The notes below the pieces were generated by a model. That model searched no databases. It was not told the origin of the DNA and saw only the letters and a program-made list of their open reading frames with translations. The translations under genes were made by a program, and so were the position numbers. 64,000 nucleotides of DNA, from the NCBI GenBank assembly GCA_011037195.1, contig JAAEAF010014549.1, forward strand, positions 62,001 through 126,000, in the 5' to 3' direction. Each line of letters opens with the position of its first letter. Within the stretch, counting starts at the first letter, position 1. Source of the DNA: Triatoma infestans. Its lineage: Eukaryota; Arthropoda; Insecta; Hemiptera; Reduviidae. Of this stretch, positions 43,461 through 56,600 are shown piece by piece.

Positions 43461-46400
43461 ACTCGAATTTACATAGTCTCTAGTTTTTAGAGCTCTAGTA
43501 TAATGTTTCTTCTTATTGTAATTTATTAATTTAATTGTATTAATAATTACTTTGATTTCTTTTTTTATGTTGTTGCTAGAAATTAGATTTTAATTGAATA
43601 GCTAGCTCTTGCGTGGATTTCGATCTTTATAGTACTCCTTCAATACTTTGTGCCCTGCGCCACATACATTAAAATTAGGACAATATAATGAATAGCTAAA
43701 AACTTCAAGTCTAAAAAAAGTATTTAACTGAATATTATAAATTCTTTTGAGAAATTTTTATTGGATGTTTAACATCAATTTTATTTTATCCCGCCAGTAT
43801 AAACAGCCAAACACAAAATGGCGGACTTACAATGAATCTTGCATTTCTACCCAATTCTCTTTTTTTTCAACAATGAAATGAAAATACTGATTTTTTTTTT
43901 TCTTTCTTTATAGCTCACATTAATTTTATGAAACAGAAAATGGGTATGTTAAAAATTATTTGACTTTTTGCAATTTATTTTTATAAACATTTTTCATTGC
44001 ACAGATTAATAATTAATAAACTAGTTGCGATGGAAAAATTGGTAAAAAAATGTCTAAACTAGTTTTTTCACACAGAAATAATTAGCTATGAATAATTAAC
44101 TAATCACAAGTAGAAGAAATGCAAAATATGGATGTATGTTAGGCCAATCAGATATTTGGAATTATCATGTGTATAATAATGCAATGCTCATAGACTTCTG
44201 TTGGGAGAGGAAAAATGAGAATTATGGTGGACTGCTATCCCGATGGAAGAAGGAGCTTTACCTGCTCAACAGAAATTATCACTATAAGGGCTTGTAGGGA
44301 ATTTTGGCGTTTTTTCAAGTTTAATGGAGGATTTCTAGTGATGAACTTGGGAATCGAAAATATTTTCGGCATCAAGCCTACCAATGTTATGGACCAAGCA
44401 TTCCGTTTCCTTCCTAATCCCAAGCTAGTTTTACTATGAAAGACTCACAACTATGTTGGACGGTTGGATGTATTGATGTAATTCCATACTTTCTTCTTCT
44501 TTCTATCTTTTGCTGTTCCATTTATAGGAGTTATGGCAGAAAGGGCACTTGATTTACTAAAAGTATAGGGCTGATGTAAGAATAAAATACAAGAATTCAA
44601 TAGGCCCATGAGTTTTTCTTGGGAGGACCCGAGATTTAGAAAAGATGAGATTTAGAGATGAGAAATTCAAATCTAATTATTGTTAATATGCCAACCGAAA
44701 AGAATGCTATTCCAACATCAAACTGAGTGGCAGTCTCAATCAATGGGAGTCTTTAAACTAATTTTGCTCTATGCTTGTCTATATTATCAAACTGTTTATT
44801 ATGACATCCTGATAATGGGCGAAAACCCGAAATCGGTCGGTGGGCATAAAATAAAGCAGGTTACCACAGAGAAAAATCTCTAAGTCTCAAAACGGCTTTA
44901 CCTGAGGTAGTTCTGATATGCTGCAGTAGTAATAAAGGCTGGTATTGATGGGGGTAAATTATTAAAGATAATAATAGTGGTAGTGATGATAATGTTGACA
45001 AAGAGCATTCGTTAAAAAATAAAATTAAATACTTGAATGAGGTTCATTGAAGTCATTTCTTTCCTTTAAAGAAAATGGAGAATAGATATCGGAAGAAGTA
45101 GATGGATAGGAAATTGCGCAGTCATGATTATAAATGTGTTTCTACCAAAGATACGATTGCGTCCATCGGTTGGGTTGGGTGTCGAGAAACGGCCAGATAA
45201 TTTTGGATCCTTTCCTGAAAGATAGAACAGGCACAGTTCCGGTGGGAGTAATGCACATTCGTGGCAATGATGAAAACTGGAATGATCGCTAAAATTAAGG
45301 ACAACTTTGGGAATTATGGAGGTACCAAATATTATATTATTAAAATCAATGCATTATATAAATTAGTGTTTATTATGAGTATTATTGGATTTATATTAAC
45401 AGGTAATGCAGGTGAAGTATTCACTAAATTAAATTATGCATTTATTTACTGAAAATATTTACTTTATGTTAAGAATGTTTTGTAGTTAGATAGCGAAACT
45501 TTGTTATCGTAAAAGCTGTGTGTTGTGAAGAACAACGGAGTTAGGTAATTTGTAAGAGTTGAGCCCTAATTTCGCTCCTTCCCAGTAAAGTTGCCCCACA
45601 CTATTAGCCTGTTGTTTACTTCCAGACCATCCCCTGGACACCGTTCTGCCAGCACTCTGTTGGCCTCACCCTTCTTTTTCTTAACGGTCTCTCTCAGTAC
45701 TCTACTTAACCCTTTTAATAACTGTTATAAATGTTTTTCTTCCTACTCATCACCCTTTACAACAACACAACCACCACTAACATTTCCTCTTCCTTCCTAC
45801 TTAGAGGTCCATCCTACTTCTTTTACTTTATACAACAAACTCCTCTCGGCTCTTCTACTTCTTCTTCTGTTACTTCACACTATTCCTATACTTTCTTTAT
45901 TTTATAAACGATCTCAAAAACCTCTCCTTCCTCTGTTCATTCACTTTTCAGTCTTACCCACTAAAAACAATTTCAAGTAGGTTCATCCTCCCTACTCACT
46001 TTCCTTCTTTGCTTCTTAAGAACTTTACCCAACCATCAGCACTACAATCCCCTCCCCCTGTACCTTGTTTCCTCACTTATCCTAAACTTTATCCACTTTA
46101 AACCTTCCCCAGACCAATAGCCTAGCGAGTAGCTTAATCCCACCACATTAGTGAGCCTGAATTGTAAATGTGTATCCCAAGAGTGTTCAGAGTAAGCAAT
46201 ATTCCATTTCCCGTTATCCTTTCTCCCCACAAAAATGATCCAAAGATCCTGTTACTAATTTGGTATATTTTGTTTATAAATTAATGAACTTTAAGTAAAA
46301 CTCAAGAGCTGAAGTACCATTTATATTTAGTAAAATATATAAAAAAAAGATATCTCCCCCTTAGTGTATATTCGGCATCTTTTAAGCTGTCAGAGCCAAC

Positions 46401-46650
46401 TGGATACATACTTCAAAATGTAATGGGGAAGTCTTTCCTGTGTGGTTAGGGCCAACGTATGCTCTAGGGGCGCCATTTTAGCTGCAAGTGCGAGATAAAT
46501 ATTGTTGTGTTAAATACTCAAATTTCACATATCGATTTTTTTCATTCGCTAAAAATTTACAGTCCGTAGCGTATTTATATTGTTATGTCCAAAAGCCAAA
46601 AATATTTACACTATTATTGAAAAAAATAATGCAGTATTTGTAAAGGACGA
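43461..46650. other. Long interval without a recognised gene
   Basis: 3.2 kb. A decayed hammerhead-foldback scrap (catcctgataatgggcg) is at 44803-44880. Open frames 44215-44439 (74 codons) and 45591-45980 (129 codons, from a pyrimidine-rich tract, Ser/Leu/Pro-rich) show no domain and may be chance. A pyrimidine run followed by 'tatag' near 43900 could be a splice acceptor, but no exon is supported. Confidence 0.4.
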
Positions 46651-47898
46651 TGCTTGAACTTGTATGAATAAGCATATACTAGTCTGAACAGAATAGTTCA
46701 GCGAGGTAGAGCGCTGCTTCAGGTTGTGAACTTGCATAGGGTTACTTAAATAAATATACATATATTATGTTCGGGGCGACAATTTGTCTTTTTGTCCGGA
46801 GCGACATAACCGATAGAGCGGGCGGTGGATTAGCGCACGGAGATTTTGTCTCGGAATAAAGAGAAAGACTTCGTTACTGTCATTGACCTCGGGCCACCAT
46901 CACTGCAATCACTTAAACTTTTGAATATTTATATATTTATGGTATTTGATATTTTAAATGAGAAGTTATGCAACTCTCTTACAAAACATTAATAATAATA
47001 ATAATAATAATAACATTAATAATAATCCTACAAAAGTTTAAAATCTGAATTGTAAATAATTTAGATATTATGATATAAAACGTACTTTCTAGTTAATATT
47101 ACTGATAGTTACTAAGAGGATCTTTGAATAGCGCTACACTTACTTAGTAAAGAGGAAATCATCCGCTTTTGAAAGTATAACAATACCGCTTCAGTTTAAT
47201 AACTATTCATATGTATATACCTTGTCGTAAGATTGGGAACAACAAATAGATATGAGATCAAACTTTACATTCCACTCCAAATACATTTTATAAGCTTATT
47301 TAGTCAAATATGAATGTGAGGGAAAAGTAGTGCATTGCTGTGTGGAAGTCCTTCCTTCAGAAGGAAGACTGCGGCCGCATCTTTATTATTAATAAACCTG
47401 AAGGTCTGCTATGGGAGGGTACCTTCGATTTCAAAATTCTGCAGCAGATATGCGCCAAATTTAAAAAAAAAAAAATCACCGATATAAATTTATCGGCGAC
47501 GCTATTGGAATCGAAAAGAGCCCGCTCGAAGTAAAGGCAAAAACGTTAGTAATGAGCTAGAAGGAGATCCAAAGTAGCAGAGGAGTGGTCGCTCACTATG
47601 AGAGTAAAGACAGACTATATATATTGGAGCAAAATTATATCTCATCAGGTCCTTCAAATATATGCCCATCATGGACCAGCACTATCAAATAGTCAGGGAG
47701 AGCAGTGGAGCAAAAACCATTTAACTTGATAATCAGTGCTATGTGAATATTGAATCCCATCAAACATATCAAATTTTAGTATCATATACCTCATTTCTAT
47801 CATAAGGCAATTTTAAAACACCAATTTCTCTTCTTAAACTGGCTAGAGTAGACTTTTCTAAAGCATTTCCCTTAAACATATTACGCTATAAATTATGA
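46651..47898. other. Unassigned; AAT microsatellite
   Basis: (AAT)n at 46989-47013. A weak A-box-like stretch (agcgaggtagagcgctgc) near 46700 lacks a convincing B box. Otherwise nothing. Confidence 0.4.
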
Positions 47899-48668
47899 GC
47901 AATAATCTTTAGTTACCAAGAATCATTAAATACCAATAATAAAAACACAGGAATTAATAATCTTCTCACTAAAAGAAGAAAAGGTACACACGGTGCGCTA
48001 TCTAGGTATAATACTAGATACTAAATTAAATTATGATGCCTTAATTGAGGAAAAGTGTGAGAAATTAAGTAGACTGTATTATTTGATGAGACGACTGACT
48101 GACGTACTGACCATTGAAGGACTGAAGACGGCCTACTATGCGCTGTTCCATTCAGTCATGACTTATGGCATAATGCTGTGGGGAAGCGCGCCACTAGCGG
48201 TGAATGTGTTTAAGTATCAGAAGAAGGTAGTGAGAATAATATGCAAGGTTAGAAAGGATACAAGTTGTCGCGAACTATTTCCGCGATTAGGCTTTCTTAC
48301 ACTACCCTGCTGCTATATCCTTAAATGTGTCGTATTTGTACTAGAACATCCAAATAAGTTCCGGCGTAGAGGGGAACTACAAAACATTACGACAAGGCAA
48401 AACAACTTATTGGTGGTGCGTGCACATTGGACTTCAAAAGTTGGAAAATGCCCACTATATATGGCCGCTAAAATCTATAATTGTTTGCCTGAGTCTTTGC
48501 TTCAGGTGAGCCTATCAAAAAAACAACTTAAAAAGGAACTTAAAAAATATTTACTAAATAAAAATTATTACTCTATAAACGAATACCTCTGTAAATGATT
48601 GAAACTTTTTCTTTTTTTGACACTGTTCTGTACCTTTGGTGCTGTACGAATAAAGTATCTATCTATTA
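47899..48668 (+). pseudogene. CR1/Jockey-type LINE ORF2, C-terminal part
   Basis: A single frame is open from ~47899 to a stop at 48598 (201 codons counted from an internal GTG at 47993). It reads 'QELIIFSLKEEKVHTVRYLG' (RT motif E region), 'LKTAYYALFHSVMTYGIMLW', 'CRELFPRLGFLTL', 'TRQNNLL' and 'KIYNCLPESL', the thumb and C-terminal signature of insect CR1/Jockey-like LINEs. The 3' UTR is short, with 'gaataaagtatctatctatt', a polyadenylation-type hexamer merging into ATCT repeats, the usual terminus of this group. It is 5'-truncated before the catalytic motifs; the remaining frame is surprisingly intact, suggesting a fairly recent insertion. Confidence 0.85.
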
Positions 48669-49548
48669 GAACTTTAATTTTTAAACCTAAAAATCAATAA
48701 TTTAAGTCAAGATATAATAGCCAACCAACAAGCAATCAAAAAGTGAAGAGGAGTGCAACAATTTTCAAGAGCTTACTAAGATCGTAAGAATGGTGGGTGA
48801 AAACCTTAGGCTAGAGGTAGGCGAAAAAGTTTATTAGCAGTTATTTGCTGAAGCTTGCAACATGATTACTCCAACAATGCTGAGCGGCCACCCAGTTAAC
48901 TGGAAATTTAAAATGCTCATGAACGCTTGAACTTGTGCAGGTTCTGTCAGAAAGAAGAGAAAACAGCACTGCAAGTACTGTGCCATTTAAGGGAGCTTGT
49001 GTGGCTGCGATTCGCCTCTTCGGAGAGAAAAACTCGACGCCTTTAAAATTTACCCCGGTTTCTCTCTTCAATCTACTAACTCTAATTAAACTCAGGACTG
49101 GAGAGAGTACTCCAATTATGGCCTGCCAACCCTCAGAATATCTTCCTACAGCTGAAACTAAGAGCTTACTAGCTGTTATTGAGAAGTCTACGACATGATT
49201 CTCTAAGAGTTTACATTAAGCTATAACTTCAGGGAACAATCAAGAGTTCTAACTAGCCACATCGCTCTTCAACCGACATCAGCCAATCCCACCGTCTCAG
49301 CATCACCAACTTCATCTCTACATAGCTCGACCATTCTCTATATCACTTTCTTCTCACCAAGTATTTCTTAAATATAATATTTTGAATGCAAATGTGTCAG
49401 TAGGTGGGTGTTTATTTTCAATTACACAAATTCATTTCAAAAGCTACTATCAAATAATTTTTTTACTATTTTCCAGGATTCCTGATCCTTAAAATTATGA
49501 AAGCCATTTTTTTTTTTTGCCAGGAAATGAATATAAACAAATTTGTTG
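48669..49548. other. Unassigned, with foldback-arm relative
   Basis: 49240-49400 resembles the 2123-2330 arm (agttctaactagccacatcg, 'gctcttcaac'). The open frames on both strands at 48841-49198 overlap and have no known domain. Confidence 0.4.
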
Positions 49549-50405
49549 TCAATATAAAGGAAAAGGATTGTGAGATTGGGTCTTTTTAAAAAATAAGAAA
49601 ACTTGTATTCTTGCCAACGTTTCAACAAATATATTGTCTTTTTCAAGGCATAAAAAAATTAAAAAAACGATTAAATAATCTTTAAAACATAACAAACTTA
49701 GAGAACTTATGTATAAATTTGGAAAATAAAAAGTTGAGAACACCTCAACATCACAGAGAATAGTGATATTCAATACTATTGTAACGCAGTCAGTGGTGCC
49801 ATCTAGGAGAGGAAGTAGGGTTCTCTTAGTGGCCGCTAGGAAACGCTGGCGGAACGCTCTAGTTATTTCTGGAAGGATTGAGAAGATTCTAGAAGATTCT
49901 CCACCGGTATAAATAGTGGGACCGCAGTGAGCAGAGAGTTTTCTAGTTACAAACGAAGTGTACGTTTGTGGAAAGTGTATAAAAAGTGAACAAAGTGAAC
50001 TTTTGTAGTTTAAACTGTGAAGTAATTATTATTAAGTGTTGTATTTGGTAATTTATTGTGTATAACAATAAATTGGTGTTTTCTTTATTGATGTTTAGAG
50101 TATTTTATCTATACGAACCCACTTAAAATTAGTTGCAGTAGCTAGTTTAGAGGGAAAAACGTTACACTATTCTACTGGTGATGTACAATCACTATTCTCT
50201 GTGATGTTGAGGTGTTCTGAACTTTTTATTTTCCAAATTTATACATAAGTTTTTAAGTTTGTTATATTTTGAAGATTATTTAATCGTTTATTTTAATTTT
50301 TTTATGCCTTGAAAAAGACAATATATTTGTCGAAAAGTTGGCAAGAATTTAAGTTTCCTTATTTTTTAAAAAGACCCAATCTCACAATCCTTTTCCTTCA
50401 TATAA
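49549..50405. mobile_element. Foldback element split by a solo LTR
   Basis: ~230-bp arms 49549-49779 and 50171-50405 are inverted copies ('ggaaaaggattgtgagattg' pairs with 'caatctcacaatccttttcc'). Each arm has a TTGAAAAA...GAAACGTT/GAAAAGTT block where the other foldbacks have CTGAAGA...GAAACGTC. The solo LTR at 49780-50166 sits at the centre. Confidence 0.8.
49780..50166 (+). mobile_element. Solo LTR, 387 bp
   Basis: Ends TGTAACG...CGTTACA with a 4-bp target duplication ctat (49776-49779 and 50167-50170). Contains a TATA box 'ggtataaatagtgg' (49907-49920) and an AATAAA (50068-50073), giving a plus-strand promoter-to-polyA order. No internal region remains. Confidence 0.88.
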
Positions 50406-51359
50406 GTAACGGTCGAGAAGAATTTTCCTTAGTTGACAATATACTTGTTTCAAATTTCAAAATGTTTGAACCACCAAACGCTTCAAATCCACCAATATCG
50501 AATTCCACCAATCAAAATTCCTTTTAACAATTTAATGGCTACTTGTTATTAGTTTAATAACAACAGCATCTTGTTTAGATGTTTATATTTAAATATTTAA
50601 GTTTATATTTAAGGTTTATCATAAATATTTATTATGTTAAATATTTGAAGAAGGTATTTGACCCAGTCCTGAAATGTTTACACAATCCATTCTTTACATA
50701 AAACTTGTTATTGTTAATGAAAAATAGGTTTATATGTACGTTACAGCAAGCAAGCTAACAATGTACTTTTTAATCCTTATATATATATATATATATTCAA
50801 GCTGCCCTACCTTTCGTTAAATGTTCTTAATCCAAAATGGAGAAACTAATACGTTAAAAGCTGGGTTTAATTCCCAGCAATATCCTTTTATTTGGAATGT
50901 AGCCAAATTTACTTGTTGAGTTAGCAAACACTTTGATTTACTCTCTTTTATTACGTTAAAGTTTATTCTAACCCTTTAACATTGTTCATTAAACAAACAA
51001 ATAAACAAAAAAACAAAAAAAAATATCTTCTATTCTTTATGTTTATTTAAATTTACTTTTTACTTTAAATCTAGCTACAATATTCATGTAAAGTACTTTA
51101 CTTTTTTTCTTTTTTATTAATTAAAAAAGTTTTAAAGACGTACCGGTCATTAAGTCCCAAATAAAACTAAATACACAGCTAATCAGATGATGTATTTTAA
51201 CGTCAGGATCTGTGTTTCTGTGCACTTATTAACCGAGGACTTAACACACGCTATGTATAAAATATATTAAGTTACTTTAAGAGGGTGTTGTCCTTGTGCT
51301 CCTGACAAAATTCTAGAACTTAGACATCACAAATTTATAACAGACTATTTTTTTTTTTT
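50406..51359. other. Unassigned AT-rich DNA
   Basis: (AT)n at 50781-50797 and A/T runs; no gene. Confidence 0.5.
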
Positions 51360-51840
51360 TTTTAAATTTCAGTAAGACTTGGACATACGGCATCGAACTA
51401 TGGGGTTCAACAAAACATTTAAACCTCCAAAGAATTCAATCTCTCCAATCCAAAATCCATGGGGCACTATCGTTAACGCTCAAATTTTATGTTTCAAGTC
51501 TAACCATTCATAAGGACTTAAGACATTTCTTTTGTGAGTAAGGTTGCCCGAAATTCCTTCATTCCCACACTAATCCTCTTATCCAAAATTTATCATCCCG
51601 TTGCATTTCAGACAATCCTCCCAGACGTTTAAGGTACCAGTGGCCTCGCCATCTTCTCTCTGCAGAAGAAGGGAGCAATTAATTTGAATAATTAATTAGG
51701 GAATTTACTGCTGAGTAGCTTCTCCTCTCGTTTAGTATGTGAGATGTGTCAGCGTCGGTGTGAGTTTGTCAGTGTTACTTAAAGCACACGTAGAGCTGGT
51801 GTAGCAATTCAAATAAATAACTAAAAAAAAAAAAAAATTT
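51360..51840 (+). pseudogene. Jockey-like LINE, 3' end
   Basis: Frame reads 'KTWTYGIELWGSTKHLNLQR', 'QSLQSKI', 'KFYVSSLTIHKDL', a stop, then 'HSHTNPLIQNLSS' and 'DNPPRRLRYQWPRHLLS', the C-terminus of the Jockey-like family at 20906-22062. A UTR with 'aataaataac' and a poly-A tail (~51824-51837) follows. 5'-truncated. Confidence 0.8.
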
Positions 51841-53330
51841 TTTTTCAGTAAGTCGTAATATGTATTGCCGCCTTTCTTATTAGATTATAAGAAATGTTTG
51901 GCATGAAACGTATAAATGTCACATATTAAGTTTTCTTTAATAATCTCTCCAGCCAGAGGTTCTGCCGCCTTAGCCAATATTGTGAAGTATTACCATTCTT
52001 ACACGCATACCCTATACATCAATGGCAACCTTCATACTGACCTTTCATAGTATCCATTGATTTCCAATGAATACCATTGGAAAGTAGTGTTAAAACAACC
52101 TCTTTACCAGTGTAGTATACAAATAATTCATAAAATTATTCTCTTTATACATAAATCCTTTTAATAAAATCAAAATTAATACACAAAATAATGTTCAAAT
52201 ATTATTTTGTAGCAATAGGTTTAAATATGATTTTTGTTAGCCATAAGCGATTTATCTTTTATTTATATATATTTTTTTAATTGTAGAGACTGGCTGAATA
52301 TGATTTACCCTTTGCACACCTAACCACCTGCACTGCCAAGACAGTTAAAGGCATTCTAGCGTAATGTCATTCTCCACATATTATCATTGTAATGTAAACA
52401 ACAGCCAGTAAAATTGCTGGGCAGAAAAGCTGGCTCAGTAGTTTTATAGCAATCTCATCAAGGCGTCATTAAACTCCCTACCTAGTGCACTTATACTACA
52501 CGTTACATGTACTATCAAGCCCACTCCAATGTAATGGTGAATGGACTTCAATCACGACAGCTAATCTCTCACCTACAAGTTGCCTCTAGCCGTTAGAGAA
52601 AGGTGGAATATAAATTGACATTCCGAAGGGCTTACATACAGTCTCCAACTTTACTTCAAAGAGAAATAACGGTATAGCCAACAAACATGCATGATTGAAA
52701 GAGCCAGTTACCAACTCAAAGTGGAAGAGAAGGAGACAGCCTACAAATTCAGCGCTTATGAGTGCAGAGAGTGTCTACATCAACCTTGGAAGATTCATCT
52801 TGCTAGCGATACTAGCTCACTATCATTAGAACTAGAAGTGTCGGAATTGACAGGATACTTTTTTTAAGATTTTTTTTTTTAATTGTCTCGATTAAGGCTA
52901 CAACGATTTTCTTTCAACTCGAAATGCTCGCTGAACGGTTTATTAAAAAAGTATCATTTTTTTTTTTTTTTTAATATTCGAAATAATATTCGGTATTTAA
53001 TATTCGGTAATTCGAAAGTTTCCTTGTTCAAAAAAAGAAAAATTGTTCAATAAAGTCACACATCTGGTTAACCGATTTATTTTCTTCAGACTATGAATTT
53101 TGGCATCACATTATATTATATCGATGAAGCAAACGTATAATAAACTAAAATAGCATTTAGTGGAGAGTAGCTTTTCCAAAACTCGGAAAATTATTTCAAA
53201 TAAGCTATAGAATTACATAATTTATATATGGGTAAAATTAGAAGAGACGAAACACATATCAAAGTTATGCCCTGTATTAAAATACAGAGGTAATGCTTAT
53301 AAAATATATGTCAACTACTATTTTCTACAA
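51841..53330. other. Unassigned, H scraps at the end
   Basis: No gene. H-like text at ~52890-52935 (aaggctacaacgattttctt) and 53050-53150. Confidence 0.45.
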
Positions 53331-54030
53331 CAAAAAAAAAAAATCTGGTGTGAAACACTCACACAACTTTCTCTTACTCCTGTTCTCAAAATTATAATTG
53401 ACAAATGTTACAGTTAGTGTACCAAATTTAATGAAATTGGTCGAAAACTGAAAAAAAAACTGTTCAGTAAAAGCACACTTCCGGTTTACTAATTTTCTTG
53501 AAACATGGAATTTTGGCCATGTATTTATTTCTAATTAATTTTGTTTGGATGATAGAATTGTATAATCAACTATGATAGCACTTTAAAGAAAAACCTAACC
53601 CCACTTCTTCCCCAAAAGTACCCTTAAATGAATTTTCCCAGAGAAATGTTTCAAATAAAAGTTGTAGCTCTTTGTATATATAGTTGATGTACAAGGTTTG
53701 AAGAAAATCGTCTGGGCCAAATTTTGAGGAAATCGCAAAAAAATAAAAAATAAAAACTAGTAAAGTAGTACTTCCGGTTGTGGAATATTGACAGATAACG
53801 TACTGTCAGATCTTATGGTGATACCTAAACGGAATATTGAGTTTGAACTTTCTACGATTTTTCGTTTTTAAGCTATGCTGTTCACACATACAACACACAC
53901 ACAGACCATTTGATAAAAACCACTTTTTTGGACTGAGGGGACCTCAAAAGGGATATTTCCGGTGAAAACGTTATCGAAAATTTGACACGATTACAATACT
54001 TCCTCTTACTACGAGTAAGAGAATGTAAAA
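53331..54030 (-). repeat. Repeat family H, short copy (one module)
   Basis: Well-preserved minus-strand copy: left edge 'atctggtgtgaaacactcac', one module with 'acccttaaatgaattttccc' near 53621, CCGGAAGT complements at ~53480 and 53770, and right edge 'cttcctcttactacgagtaa'. The second module of the long form is absent. Confidence 0.8.
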
Positions 54031-54423
54031 ATGTTATTTTTCGAAATAAAGACATTCTAATTTATACCAGAAACAAAATACAAATACACTACATTTGGCC
54101 GTCTGATGACGTACCATAGTTAGGAGAGATCCCCTCTTAGGGAAGGAAACATGATTGATCGGCATGAAACTTGGTAAACACTATGGCTACGAGTCCAACT
54201 TTAACTACAGCGTGGAAATCTTTCATTTCAATTGCAATTAATATGGTAAATAAAAATTTATTAATACATTATGAAAATTCAGGTATTTACTAAATATAGC
54301 TGATGCGTATAAATGTATGTAGAATACAAGAAGTACACACAAAATAACTGAAGAATTTTGCAATACGTTCGCTTTTGATCTCTCTATCCTTCGACTAACT
54401 TGCATGACGCCACGTGGTGGCAA
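54031..54423. other. Unassigned
   Basis: Nothing recognised. Confidence 0.5.
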
Positions 54424-54437
54424 ACAAGAGAAGTAAA

Positions 54438-54654
54438 CATCAGAGATATTTTCCGTGATAGCCGGCTTCTTTTTGTGGTCATCGACCGGTTTGGGGCGTT
54501 CGCCAATCATGAGCATGCATTTGTCAAACAGTGTTATAACAGAGTCTTGCACAGAACAAATTCAGTTTATACACTCGGTCGATGACCACAAAAAGAAGCA
54601 GGATATCACGGAAAATATCTCTGATGCTTTCCAGCTCTGGCGGAACCAACCACA
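54438..54654. mobile_element. Foldback element with hammerhead-like core and 14-bp TSD
   Basis: 217-bp member of the 37912 family: 'catcagagatattttccgtg' on the left, 'cacggaaaatatctctgatg' on the right, with 'ggtcatcgaccgg' and 'cggtcgatgacc' inside. Flanked by an exact 14-bp direct repeat acaagagaagtaaa (54424-54437, 54655-54668). The hammerhead core on the minus strand is mutated (CTCATGA; CAAA for GAAA). Confidence 0.8.
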
Positions 54655-54668
54655 ACAAGAGAAGTAAA

Positions 54669-55869
54669 GCCTGCTTCTTCTTCCCTACCCTCGTCATCAC
54701 TCCTAATTTTACCCTATATATTATATAAAAGTTTAAACAAAATCATTTCAGCCATTTTGGAAAAAAAATTGCAAAAAAAATAACAAACAGTAAAATGGTA
54801 CTTCCGGTTGAGGAATTTTAACTTCCTGCCGGATCACATGGTGATATCTAAATGGAATATGTAGTTTGAAATATATTTATAGAAAGTGGGAGACCATATT
54901 CTTAAAATTAAAAAAAAATACATTCAGAACTCCATGGGGCTTCAAAACTTGTATTTACGATAAAAAAAGTCGTTATCGGTTAATTTGACATGATCACTGC
55001 TTACCAGAGAAAGTATGAAAAAAGAAATAATAAATTGCTCAACTTTTTGAATATATATATAATAATACTTATAAGCTGTAATAAAATTGTCTATAAAACT
55101 TTTCATGGGATCTCGAGAGATAAATCATTTTATGAGACACTATATTAAAGTATTCAAATAAATTACTATTTCCGGGGCCACGATTTCATTTGAAAAGTTG
55201 ATTAAATCTAAGAAATCTAGAAGTTAGAAATATTCTCGTTTCAAACAAAAACCCCTACTTAACATTGAAGAGTACAATCTCAACTTAACTTATAGAACTT
55301 TATCCCACCCTAACCAATCTCATTGTTTAAAATAACGGGGGGGTAAGCATTTCAACTCGAATCGAGTTTTTTTTTTTTTTTTTACCCCTTTCTCTTTTTT
55401 TTTTATTCAAGTTTTTATTAAATTGATAATCGATATCTATTCGAAGTTAATTAAAAACGTTGTATAATATCCAGAATTCTATGGAAATAAGACTATGTTG
55501 ATTTTGGTAATATTTTTAATTCAAGTTTAGCTTGTTCTGATGAAAATTCCTTTTTTTTTTTTGGATTATGCAGAATATATTAACAAAAGATAATTACACA
55601 ATACCTGAACACGACCGTGTACCAGCTATTTCAATAAAGGCTGCAAAAATTCGTCAAAAAAAAAAACGAATTGGTTATTGGAAGTATTTGCGAAAATAAT
55701 TTCATTACTTTATATATAATTTTCCCCCCCATTTTATGGAGAATATAGGATTACAGAGTTTCTGACAAAAATTTTGGAAATACTAGGGAGAATTTATTCA
55801 TTGATGCAACAGGTTTTTTAAAATATGATACAGTTATCGATTGCTCTACAATTCTTGTCATTAAGCAAA
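54669..55869. other. Unassigned, one H fragment
   Basis: A minus-strand H fragment at ~54740-55015 (acttccggttgaggaatttt, 'gtgatatctaaatggaat'). The rest is AT-rich with T runs; no gene. Confidence 0.5.
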
Positions 55870-55932
55870 TAATTTATTAACCGCTATTCATTTTATTAAT
55901 GGACCATTTTGTTTTTAAAAGAAAGTTTGATA

Positions 55933-56239
55933 TATAATGGAGTTGATGAGAAGAGAAATTAGGTTAGATTAATTAGACGAGATATGAAGACACTGTTATA
56001 ATATAACTATGAGTTTACACAAACTGCACTGGACTTGTAATGATTTTATAGAATAAAAGGTTAGAGTAGAGTTATGACACGATGTGATGTATATGGTTGA
56101 ATCTGATAGAGAGATAGATGTCTAGATCTCTCACTGGCATATATACAGGTTTTCCCACTCTAGCCTGCTTAAGTGAGAAAGTACCAGAGAGGGCCTTTTT
56201 TCTCTCGATCGGGCCTGTGTTCTCTCTCTTGCCGTTACA
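55933..56239 (-). mobile_element. Solo LTR (unit 1 copy)
   Basis: Plus-strand ends TATAATGG and CCGTTACA with 4-bp duplication gata (55929-55932, 56240-56243). Contains 'cacaaactgcactggacttg' and, on minus, the TATA-like complement 'catatatacagg' near 56140. Confidence 0.7.
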
Positions 56240-56600
56240 GATACAACGGATTTTCTTCTTTTTTTTTTTTTTTTTGTGAATACAAAAATTAGTGATTTCG
56301 TCTTTATGTTACCTTTTAATGGAAACAATTTCACAGTTTGGACTTGGAAACAAATACAACACACCTCCTTATTATAATTACATTTAAATTATCTACTAAA
56401 AATTAGCCAAGTAATAGATATCCATATTTATTAAATAAAAGGATTAATATATTTAAAAAAAAAAATGATCTTGGTATTAGAATCTGGAAAATCTGGTAAT
56501 ATATATGTGAATATTTCAATTCAAAACCACAATATTTCAATTTATTAACCACAATTCATTTTATTAATCGACGATTTTGTTTTTAAAAGAAAGTTTGATA

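Noticed and set aside
46690..46860. Possible tRNA or SINE
   Set aside because: Only a weak A-box-like stretch; no B box, tail or TSD.
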